Shown piece by piece: positions 1-5,238 of a stretch of DNA of 5,238 nucleotides (position 1 is the stretch's first letter; each line of letters opens with the position of its first letter). Source of the stretch: Dehalococcoidia bacterium (GTDB taxonomy: Bacteria; Chloroflexota; Dehalococcoidia; JACPQF01); contig JAUSEJ010001059.1 in the NCBI GenBank assembly GCA_030650265.1, forward strand, positions 1 to 5,238. The letters are read 5' to 3'. Under the pieces are notes generated by a model. That model worked only from the letters and a program-made list of their open reading frames with translations. It had not been told where the DNA came from and did no database searches. The position numbers and the translations under genes are program-made.

Positions 1-18
1 CCCGCCTATATCGGCGCT

Positions 19-40
19 GGCCCTCCCGGGAAGGGCTTTT
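19..40 (+). terminator. possible intrinsic terminator of a gene left of the window
   Basis: GCCCT at 20-24 pairs with AGGGC at 32-36 around a 7-base loop, a G-U pair can be added at 19/37, and the stem is followed by TTTT at 37-40. This is the shape of a short Rho-independent terminator for a plus-strand gene ending before position 1. The stem is only 5-6 pairs, the T-run is short, and an inner 8-base palindrome (TCCCGGGA, 24-31) offers a competing fold. The call is tentative. Confidence 0.25.
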
Positions 41-205
41 CGAACACGAGCACCCATCACCCGCGCTGTCCGCCGTCTGACCAATTTGGACACCAGCAAT
101 AACGATGCCCAAACTAGTTTTCTCTTGAGGAGCAACCTACACTCCCCACTGCCCTATTGTAAGGGAAAGTCCGAGAACTGCCTATCACTAAAACCGATGA
201 TCTTG

Positions 206-224
206 TGTCACAATAATCGTGACA
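206..224. repeat. inverted repeat TGTCAC-N7-GTGACA
   Basis: Two perfect 6-base arms (206-211 and 219-224) flank a 7-base AT-rich centre, 37 bases beyond the response regulator stop codon. In RNA it would form a hairpin in the operon's 3' untranslated region. In DNA it has the size and spacing of a dimeric regulator's operator. No U-run follows on the minus strand, so it is not a standard terminator. I cannot assign a regulator. Confidence 0.35.
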
Positions 225-260
225 GGGCAGGCCTTGCCAGACGAGGCTATCGAACCTCCC

Positions 261-920
261 CTATTTGTCAGAGCGCAGAAGTCCCTCACGCAGGGCATAG
301 GCTACGAGTTCAGCGCGATTCTGGAGGTTCAGCTTCTCCGTCAGGCGCCGGCGGTAGGTTTGTACGGTATTGGCGCTCAAAAAGAGACGGGCGCCAATCT
401 CCTGGCTCGTGAATCCCTGAGCGGTCAGAACTAGCACCTCGCGTTCTCTCTCGCTGAGCGAATCGAAGCTGTCCTTGGTTTCGCCGGTGTTGGCGCGCTC
501 GAGATAGTCGGCGACCAGCAACCGCGTCGCCTCAAAACGAAGGTAAACTTGTCCCCGGGCGACCGTGCGCACCGCCTCCACGAGTTCCTCAAAAGCGGCC
601 GATTTCAAGACGTAACCAAGCCCTCCTGCCTCCAACACATGGAAGAGGTACTGGTCGTGGGCATGGACAGTGAAGATCAAGACCTTGCTCGGCAAGCCAA
701 GCGCTGTTATCTGTCTGGTCACTTCTAACCCGCTGAGCCCGGGCATGGTTATGTCGAGCACAATAACATCCGGCTGGAGTTCTTGCGCCAGTCGCAGCGC
801 CTCACTGCCATCGCTTGCCTCGGCGATGACCTCAATGTCCGGCTCGGACGAGAGCAAGCCCCGCACGCCTAACCTCAGGGCAGGATGATCATCTGCCAGC
901 AATACTGTAGTTTTTGTCAA
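261..920 (-). CDS. NarL/FixJ-family response regulator (REC + LuxR-type HTH)
   Basis: This is a DNA-binding response regulator of 219 residues, the usual length for the NarL/FixJ family. The receiver domain (about 4-120) carries acidic residues D10 and D11, phospho-acceptor D56 in VIVLDITMP, T84 and K106. A linker (about 125-152) leads to a LuxR-type helix-turn-helix (about 153-212) with the typical LSEREREVL opening and a recognition helix around SANTVQTYRRRL. When phosphorylated by the adjacent kinase it should dimerise and activate or repress promoters; targets cannot be read from the sequence. The start is TTG at 920, the only start that keeps the first receiver strand whole. It overlaps the kinase stop in a TTGA tetranucleotide, implying translational coupling. 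All catalytic residues are present and nothing is truncated. Family assignment is certain; the signal and regulon are unknown. Confidence 0.97.
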   Translation of the reverse strand: MTKTTVLLADDHPALRLGVRGLLSSEPDIEVIAEASDGSEALRLAQELQPDVIVLDITMPGLSGLEVTRQITALGLPSKVLIFTVHAHDQYLFHVLEAGGLGYVLKSAAFEELVEAVRTVARGQVYLRFEATRLLVADYLERANTGETKDSFDSLSEREREVLVLTAQGFTSQEIGARLFLSANTVQTYRRRLTEKLNLQNRAELVAYALREGLLRSDK

Positions 921-2350
921 TCTACCCCTACCTTTCCCACCAACGGAACCTCCACAATTACGGTTGTACCCTGTCGATGCTGAGAATCAATATGTAAAGT
1001 ACCATCGAGAAGGGAGATGCGTTCTCGCATACCAAATAGTCCGAGACCCTTCCCACGATCGTGAGCCACTTGATCCACGTCAAATCCGTCGCCGTTATCG
1101 GACACAAGCACTCGCACGATTCCGTTCGTTTGCTCGAGCATGACGTTCGCCTTACTTGCTCTGGAATGTTTGGCGGCATTGATAAGCGCCTCCTGCACCA
1201 CTCGATAGAGCGCGAGTTCCACTTGCGGCGGCATTCGATCGTGAAGCCCGGTACTATTCACTTCCACTGTTAGCCCCCGTTTTGTCGCTAGCTCCTGAGC
1301 GTACCAACGAACAGCCGTCGCCAACCCGAGGTCCTCAAGCGCCGCCGGTCGCAGTTCCAAAGCCATCCGGCGAACACCCTGGATGGTCTCGGCCACCAAT
1401 TCGATTAGATGGCTGTTCTTCGCTCGAATCTCGTCCATGCCCTTCGCCCGATCGAGAAGCTTAAGCTGCAGTAGGAGTGTGCTCAGCAACTGGGCGGTAT
1501 CGTCGTGCAACTCACGCGCTATCCGCTTGCGCTCCTCCTCTTGCGCGTTTAGCGCCTGAATAGATAGTTGCTTTAGCTGAAAACTAACGAATTCTAGCTC
1601 CAGATGTTGCTGTTCCTTGAACAGACGCAGCACGCGCAGTACGAAAAAGGTGATGCCCACGGCGACGAAGGCCCGGAAGATCTGGGGTGGCAGGCCTACC
1701 AGATTCTGAAACGTAGTGGAGTTCACAATGTTGGCCGGAAAGAAGCCCGCTGGCGGCACGACAATGCCGGCCATAATACCTTGAAGGCCAAACACGATGG
1801 CTCCCCACGTGCAGTTGCGAGCGAGTTGTGGGAGGCCCATCGCCTTAAAGGCCGATCGCTGGCTGAGCAGAGCCAGACCGGATAGAATAACTCCCGGCAG
1901 GTACAATACGTAGCGGGCTGTGACAGCCGCAATGTGCACCATTTCCTCCGTGTACCAGAGGAATCCAGACGCCAGCCACAGCGAAAACAGCCACAAAGGC
2001 AGCAATAGAAGAGGAATCCAGCTTACCCAGTCCAGCTTTGGCTTGCCGTCTGCCAGCAATGAGGCGCCAAACTGGGACAGAAGAAAGCCAGAGGCCACGA
2101 GGAGGGGCAGGTAGAGATATGAAGTAAGGTCGTATGCGGGCAGGGCCACACCGTTGTGGCTGATTAGCGTGAGCATCTCCAGCCACTCGGCGCCGGCATA
2201 GACAAACCCGAAACCGGCCAACCACCGGAGTGACCTGGCTAGAGGAAGGGTGGTATCGCGACGAATCTCGAGGGAGATGGCCAGCCCCATGGCAAACAGG
2301 GCGATGCCGTAACCAAAAAGCACGTATATGAGATAGGGGTCATGCATCAT
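917..2350 (-). CDS. membrane sensor histidine kinase, HisKA_3/NarX-DesK-LiaS type, 7 predicted membrane helices
   Basis: This 477-residue kinase is expected to autophosphorylate on histidine and pass the phosphate to D56 of the neighbouring regulator. The N-terminal half is membrane: hydrophobic segments at about 5-25, 41-63, 75-96, 110-131, 138-162, 180-200 and 222-243, with short loops and no sizeable extracytoplasmic or PAS/GAF sensor domain. A charged, probably coiled-coil linker (about 244-270) leads to the HisKA_3 dimerisation helix with ERKRIARELHDD (phospho-acceptor H282). The HATPase_c domain follows, with N-box VVQEALINAAKHS (N391), G1 box DNGDGF (418-423) and G2 box GKGLGLFGM (433-441). 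The catalytic set is complete. ATG at 2350 overlaps the helicase stop (ATGA); an in-frame ATG directly after it is a less well-spaced alternative. The signal may be sensed within or near the membrane, but the ligand is unknown. Confidence 0.96.
   Translation of the reverse strand: MMHDPYLIYVLFGYGIALFAMGLAISLEIRRDTTLPLARSLRWLAGFGFVYAGAEWLEMLTLISHNGVALPAYDLTSYLYLPLLVASGFLLSQFGASLLADGKPKLDWVSWIPLLLLPLWLFSLWLASGFLWYTEEMVHIAAVTARYVLYLPGVILSGLALLSQRSAFKAMGLPQLARNCTWGAIVFGLQGIMAGIVVPPAGFFPANIVNSTTFQNLVGLPPQIFRAFVAVGITFFVLRVLRLFKEQQHLELEFVSFQLKQLSIQALNAQEEERKRIARELHDDTAQLLSTLLLQLKLLDRAKGMDEIRAKNSHLIELVAETIQGVRRMALELRPAALEDLGLATAVRWYAQELATKRGLTVEVNSTGLHDRMPPQVELALYRVVQEALINAAKHSRASKANVMLEQTNGIVRVLVSDNGDGFDVDQVAHDRGKGLGLFGMRERISLLDGTLHIDSQHRQGTTVIVEVPLVGKVGVD
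921..935 (-). promoter_or_regulatory. ribosome binding site supporting the TTG start of the response regulator
   Basis: On the minus strand AAAGGTAGGGG lies just upstream of the TTG at 920. AAGG (931-934) is spaced 10 bases and GGGG (925-928) 4 bases from the start. The signal lies inside the last codons of the kinase gene, which fits coupled re-initiation at the TTGA overlap and supports the non-ATG start. Confidence 0.55.
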
Positions 2351-4662
2351 GGCAGCGCAACCTCCCGGCTCTCCAACAGCGCGCCCAGAATGACCAACGC
2401 CGCCATCTTGTCCAGTGGCTCATTGTTGTTTCCGCATTTTGCGGACTGGATACAACTCGGGCAACCCTCTTCGCACGGGCACTCACCGATGGTCTGGTAA
2501 GTCGTTTGCCAAAGCTCCCGGATCAGATCGTAGCCCCTTTCGGCAATGCCAATGCCCTCTGGCTGGGCGTCATGGATGAAGACCTGTGGTTTCCCCGTGT
2601 CCGGATGGTAGGCGGTCGATAGACCACCGATGTCCCGCCGATCGCACATGGCGAAAAGGGGAAGCATGGCAATGGCGGCATGCTCCACCGCGTGAAGCCC
2701 GCCCCGAAAGTCCAACTTCTCCGACTCGATCCTCTGCTGGCCGGCTGACGGGATATCGAACCACAGGGCCTCTGTCCGGAAAGAATAGGGTGGGAGGTCC
2801 AGAGGCTCTTCGGAGATGATCTCCTCCGTATAAATACGCTTCTTCTTGAAAGCGAGGACTGCCGTGGTTACCTCCACCTCGCCGAAACAGACCTCGACTT
2901 CGCCCATTCTCTTGCTTCGCCGGACCCCGACGACGCGCAAATCGGTCATATCTCTGGCCTGAGTATAGTAGGGAACGTCGACCGGCCTGGCGTAGGCGGT
3001 GCCACTCACTAGATCAAGTTTCTCGACGAGAAATGTTTCTCCTTGATGAAGATAGATAGCGCCGTCATGAATCTGGAAGAAGGCGGTGCTGGCCTCAACG
3101 GTTTCCAGTTCGACGTTGCCCCTGGACGAGTCGACGATCACAAAGCTGCGAGACGAGGTGGACCTGATATTCACATCCTGGGCCGGATATCTGATGCTGG
3201 GAGAGACGTACCAGCCCCGACCACGCCGCACCATCTGACCACCCTGAGCAAGGCTCTCTGCCACATCTTCGAGTTCAACGCCGAAAAGATCCTGGTCGAT
3301 TGGTTCCAGAGGCAGTTCATAGGCGGCACAGAGAAGATGCTGCTGAAGGATGCGGGGATTCCGCGGATTGATCAGGGCGTTTTCGGGACTGCTCTGGAAA
3401 ATGGCTTCCGGGTGGCGCATTAGATACTGGTCGAGGGGATTGTCGAGGCCGATGAGGAAGCTCAAGGCGTGGCCTTTCCCCCTACCACTGCGTCCTGCCT
3501 GCTGCCAGGTGCTGGCGATGGTGCCGGGATAGCCGGTGAGGACAGTGGCCTCCAGGTCCCCAATGTCGACGCCAAGCTCCAGGGCCGTGGTGGCAGTGAC
3601 GCCGATAAGCTGGCCATTAAAAAGCCCCTTCTCTATCTGCCGCCGGTCTTCAGCCAGATAGCCTCCCCGATAAGGGCTTATTCGCTCGGATAGAGCGAAC
3701 GAGTTTTCGGCGAGAGCCTCCCGAGCGTAGACGTAGATCAACTCGGCCAGCTTGCGAGATTTGGTAAAGGTGATGTTCCTAATGCCTTCACGGACCAATT
3801 CGCTGAACAAAAGAGTGGCCTCGCTGTTGGCGCTCCGCCTCGCCAGTCCTTTCCCGGGAGGGGCCTCGTCGAGCAGGGGCGGGTTCCAGAGCACAAAGTC
3901 CTTGCTGCCATGGGGAGAGCCGTCCTCGCCTATGCCGGTTACTGGCAGGCCCAGCAGAGCTTCAGCATGCTCTTTCGGATTGGCGATAGTGGCCGAGCAG
4001 AGGATGAAACGGGGATCGCTCCCGTAGGTGCGGCAAATGCGTCTCAGCCGCCGAAAGACGTTGGCCACGTGGGAACCAAAGACGCCGCGATAGGTGTGAG
4101 CCTCGTCCACGACCACATACTTGAGTTGCCGAAAAAGGGTGGACCACGACCCGTGGTTGGGCAGAATGCCGAGATGGAGCATGTCCGGGTTAGTGAGAAT
4201 TATCTGAGATGATCTCTTTATCTGGCTGCGCTGATAGCCAGGCGTGTCCCCGTCGAAGGTGGCCACCTTCACATCGGGCAGGCTGCCGCGGACAAGCTCG
4301 TCCAAACCCCTCAACTGGTCCTGGGCCAGGGCCTTGGTGGGGAAGAGGTATATGGCGCGGGAGCGAGGATTATTTGCTATGCCGTCGAGCACCGGAAGAT
4401 TATAGCACAGGGTCTTGCCGCTGGCCGTCGAGGTGGATGCGATCACGCTCTCGCCCCGGCGCGCCGCGTTCACGGCGGCGGCTTGATGAGAATAGAGGCG
4501 GTCAATGCCTTTGAAACGTAATGCGGCGGTTACGGCGGGATGCAGAGGAACATCCAGATCGCCATACCGGGCCTCGCGGGCCAGGATATGCTCCAGATGT
4601 ACGATCTGTCCCCGATAGCCCGGCAGCCTCTTTAGCTGCTCGATAAAGGTGGTCAGGCTCAT
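2347..4662 (-). CDS. mrfA: MrfA/YprA-like DEAH-box helicase with C-terminal Zn-binding (MZB/DUF1998-type) region
   Basis: This 771-residue protein has the plan and length of Bacillus MrfA (YprA) and eukaryotic Hrq1, ATP-driven 3'-5' helicases; MrfA acts in repair of mitomycin C damage, paired with the exonuclease MrfB. Numbered from the ATG at 4662, it shows a Q-motif-like YSHQ (57-60), Walker A STASGKT (78-84), PTKALAQDQ (108-116), TNPDMLH (157-163), Walker B DEAH (186-189), SAT (223-225), TATTALELGVDIGDLEA (356-372) and motif VI QQAGRSGRG (387-395). The C-terminal part ends in CPCEEGCPSC plus one more Cys (728, 730, 734, 737, 743), expected to bind zinc. A TTG two codons upstream (4668) would also be in frame, but the only weak SD (GTGAG) is better spaced for the ATG. 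It heads the operon and overlaps the kinase by 4 bases. No mrfB-like exonuclease lies in the window. Repair function is inferred from family. Confidence 0.92.
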   Translation of the reverse strand: MSLTTFIEQLKRLPGYRGQIVHLEHILAREARYGDLDVPLHPAVTAALRFKGIDRLYSHQAAAVNAARRGESVIASTSTASGKTLCYNLPVLDGIANNPRSRAIYLFPTKALAQDQLRGLDELVRGSLPDVKVATFDGDTPGYQRSQIKRSSQIILTNPDMLHLGILPNHGSWSTLFRQLKYVVVDEAHTYRGVFGSHVANVFRRLRRICRTYGSDPRFILCSATIANPKEHAEALLGLPVTGIGEDGSPHGSKDFVLWNPPLLDEAPPGKGLARRSANSEATLLFSELVREGIRNITFTKSRKLAELIYVYAREALAENSFALSERISPYRGGYLAEDRRQIEKGLFNGQLIGVTATTALELGVDIGDLEATVLTGYPGTIASTWQQAGRSGRGKGHALSFLIGLDNPLDQYLMRHPEAIFQSSPENALINPRNPRILQQHLLCAAYELPLEPIDQDLFGVELEDVAESLAQGGQMVRRGRGWYVSPSIRYPAQDVNIRSTSSRSFVIVDSSRGNVELETVEASTAFFQIHDGAIYLHQGETFLVEKLDLVSGTAYARPVDVPYYTQARDMTDLRVVGVRRSKRMGEVEVCFGEVEVTTAVLAFKKKRIYTEEIISEEPLDLPPYSFRTEALWFDIPSAGQQRIESEKLDFRGGLHAVEHAAIAMLPLFAMCDRRDIGGLSTAYHPDTGKPQVFIHDAQPEGIGIAERGYDLIRELWQTTYQTIGECPCEEGCPSCIQSAKCGNNNEPLDKMAALVILGALLESREVALP
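2361..2366 (-). promoter_or_regulatory. ribosome binding site of the histidine kinase
   Basis: GGGAGG on the minus strand lies 10 bases before the first ATG (2350) and 13 before the second (2347). The spacing favours the first ATG, the one that overlaps the helicase stop codon. The site is inside the helicase coding sequence. Confidence 0.6.
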
Positions 4663-4679
4663 AAGCAAAGCTCACGAAA

Positions 4680-4708
4680 TGGAAACCGCATAAGAGATTT
4701 GTTATATT
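4680..4708 (+). promoter_or_regulatory. promoter of the DUF503 gene
   Basis: TGGAAA (4680-4685, 4 of 6 consensus bases) and TATATT (4703-4708, 5 of 6) are spaced 17 bases apart. Transcription would start near 4715, about 37 bases before the ATG at 4752. The -35 is weak; the -10 shares its bases with the minus-strand -10. Confidence 0.45.
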
Positions 4709-4733
4709 ATACCTATGGTAGGAAGAAGATCAA
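4706..4733 (-). promoter_or_regulatory. promoter of the helicase-kinase-regulator operon
   Basis: On the minus strand TTGATC (4733-4728) and a perfect TATAAT (4711-4706) are separated by 16 bases. Transcription should start near 4699, giving a leader of about 37 bases before the ATG at 4662. Its -10 overlaps the -10 of the divergent promoter. No operator-like repeat is obvious, so regulation cannot be read from the sequence. Confidence 0.6.
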
Positions 4734-4739
4734 GGTCGT

Positions 4740-4743
4740 GGAG
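4740..4743 (+). promoter_or_regulatory. ribosome binding site of the DUF503 gene
   Basis: GGAG lies 8 bases before the ATG at 4752, a near-ideal spacing that fixes this start. Confidence 0.65.
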
Positions 4744-4751
4744 AAATACAA

Positions 4752-5045
4752 ATGGTCATAGGCGCTTGCAAAGTGGTCCTGTTCATCCCCGATAACCAGT
4801 CACTCAAGGGCAAGCGGCATGTGATAAAGTCCATCGTTCAGCGGGTCAGGAACACTTTCAACGTATCGATCGCCGAGGTCGAAGACCAGGATCTCTGGCA
4901 AAAATCAACCCTGGGGGTTTCATGCGTCAGCAACGATGCCCGGCACGTGAACGAGGTCCTCTCCAAAGTCGTAGAATTCATCGAGAACAGCCATACAGAA
5001 GCGCAGCTATACGACTATGAGATCGAGATCGTCAATGCTCTGTGA
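4752..5045 (+). CDS. DUF503 / YlxP-like small protein
   Basis: This complete 97-residue protein is the usual length of the DUF503 family (YlxP in Bacillus), small ferredoxin-like alpha/beta proteins. Family marks seen here are the first strand followed by SLKGKR (17-22), an adjacent helix HVIKSIVQRVRNTF, the NVSIAEVEDQDLWQK block (37-51), the LGVSCVSND strand (54-62) and a second helix about 63-79. There is no signal peptide or membrane segment, so it is cytoplasmic. In many genomes ylxP sits near nusA-infB-rbfA and is suspected to act in ribosome assembly or translation, but the biochemical role is not established. Here it stands alone, transcribed divergently from the helicase operon and convergent with the next gene. 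The GGAG site supports the ATG. Family call is strong; function is unknown. Confidence 0.92.
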   Translation: MVIGACKVVLFIPDNQSLKGKRHVIKSIVQRVRNTFNVSIAEVEDQDLWQKSTLGVSCVSNDARHVNEVLSKVVEFIENSHTEAQLYDYEIEIVNAL

Positions 5046-5049
5046 CAGT

Positions 5050-5086
5050 GGGGTAAAAGGGTAAAAGGGGAAGAGGGGAAAAGGGG
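5050..5086 (+). repeat. G-run purine tract between convergent genes (putative G-quadruplex)
   Basis: Five G-runs (5050-5053, 5059-5061, 5067-5070, 5075-5078, 5083-5086) are separated by A-rich loops of 4-5 bases. Any four consecutive runs satisfy the standard G3+N1-7 quadruplex pattern. The strand is all purine apart from T at 5054 and 5062. Positions 5063-5082 are a near-perfect mirror repeat, which could also allow triplex DNA. It begins 5 bases after the DUF503 stop and ends 12 bases before the stop codon of the opposing gene. No hairpin terminator is seen here, so the tract may serve in transcript ending from either side; that role is inference. Confidence 0.6.
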
Positions 5087-5097
5087 AGACGGTTTGG

Positions 5098-5238
5098 TCA
5101 CTTGGGATCTGCCCGCAGGGCCTTGATTTGGTTTGAGAGGTAGCGACTCAGTTCAGCGGCCGCATCTCTGAGCTCGTCGTGCTGAGATTGGTCCAGGTAG
5201 CCTACCACCAAAGCGACTCTCAAGAGGCTTCTTAACTC
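5098..5238 (-). CDS. four-helix-bundle protein (23S rRNA intervening-sequence protein family), C-terminal part only
   Basis: The right edge cuts this gene, leaving the last 46 residues and the TGA stop (5100-5098). The translated tail begins ELRSLLRVALVVGYLDQSQ, continues into HDELRDAAAELSRYLSNQIKAL and ends in RADPK. This is the typical ending of the S23/IVP four-helix-bundle family: a helix with E-L-x-S-L-L, the GYL turn, then a last amphipathic helix ending in IKAL. Full members are about 110-130 residues, so roughly the first 70-80 are missing. Members were first noticed inside intervening sequences of bacterial 23S rRNA genes, but most are stand-alone genes of unknown role; the related Avd protein assists diversity-generating retroelements. 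It is convergent with the DUF503 gene, and no reverse transcriptase or rRNA is visible here. I did not find another family that fits as well. Confidence 0.8.
   Translation of the reverse strand, partial: ELRSLLRVALVVGYLDQSQHDELRDAAAELSRYLSNQIKALRADPK

Larger units (their letters stand above)
1..260. other. intergenic stretch downstream of the operon, no supported gene
   Basis: No reading frame here on either strand resembles a known family or has a convincing ribosome site. The plus-strand frame open from 86 runs on antisense through the response regulator gene and looks like a shadow. The stretch contains the possible terminator near 19-40 and small inverted repeats, including CCAATTTGG at 81-89, GAGG/CCTC at 243-258 and TGTCAC/GTGACA at 206-224. 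No T-run follows the response regulator stop on the minus strand, so no intrinsic terminator for the operon is visible. Confidence 0.5.

Noticed and set aside
1..102. Plus-strand open frame from the left edge as the tail of a gene
   Set aside because: The translations in all three frames look random and match no family end I recognise; the hairpin plus T-run at 19-40 suggests any upstream gene stops before the window.
243..260. Minus-strand GGTTCGA sequence resembling a tRNA T-loop
   Set aside because: Only a 4-base stem flanks it, and no acceptor, anticodon or D arm can be built around it.
86..434. Two overlapping plus-strand open frames starting at 86 and 219
   Set aside because: Most of their length is antisense to the well-supported response regulator gene; the proteins show no family features and lack ribosome sites.
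1584..2225. Several minus- and plus-strand open frames inside the kinase gene, the longest being 126 codons at 1845-2225
   Set aside because: They are out-of-frame or antisense shadows of the kinase membrane region, with arginine/serine-rich, low-information translations.
3043..4514. Long plus-strand open frames (for example 3043-3423, 3910-4212, 4209-4514)
   Set aside because: They lie wholly antisense to the helicase, whose motifs run continuously through this region; the translations look like composition artefacts.
4666..4668. TTG two codons upstream as the helicase start
   Set aside because: The weak GTGAG site is only 2 bases from this TTG but 8 from the ATG at 4662, so the ATG is preferred. 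The difference is two residues and does not affect function.
5050..5086. The G-run tract as a CRISPR array or tandem repeat array
   Set aside because: The units are only 8-9 bases and imperfect, with no conserved repeat and spacer pattern; it is better described as a purine/G-quadruplex tract.

Overview
This window is ordinary bacterial chromosome with moderately high GC, tight gene packing and Shine-Dalgarno-type ribosome sites. It holds three overlapping genes on the minus strand, one divergent gene on the plus strand, and the tail of a fifth gene cut off by the right edge. Nothing in it fixes the taxon. An MrfA-type helicase, a YlxP/DUF503 protein and a 23S-intervening-sequence-type four-helix-bundle gene together would suit a Chloroflexota or Firmicutes-like lineage better than a gamma-proteobacterium, but that is weak inference.

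Layout. Positions 1-260 are a gene-poor stretch downstream of the operon, with a possible terminator hairpin for a gene off the left edge (about 19-40) and several small inverted repeats. Reading leftward from 4662, the minus-strand operon encodes an MrfA/YprA-like DEAH-box helicase with a C-terminal cysteine cluster (2347-4662), a seven-helix membrane histidine kinase of the NarX/DesK/LiaS type (917-2350), and a NarL/FixJ response regulator (261-920). Both junctions are 4-base stop/start overlaps (ATGA, then TTGA), so the three proteins are probably made from one coupled message. The kinase and regulator form a complete phosphorelay pair with all key residues present. Their link to a DNA-repair helicase is the most interesting biological suggestion here.

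Between the helicase and the plus-strand DUF503/YlxP-like gene (4752-5045) lies an approximately 90-base divergent promoter region. The two -10 boxes overlap on one nearly symmetrical AT-rich core (4703-4711), which looks like a bidirectional promoter.

The DUF503 gene converges on a four-helix-bundle protein gene (minus strand, 5098 to beyond 5238). The 52 bases between their stop codons hold an almost pure purine tract with five G-runs. It fits a G-quadruplex on the plus strand and a C-rich, Rho-type unwound signal on the minus transcript. I see no CRISPR array, no tRNA or rRNA, no insertion sequence and no clear novel defence system.
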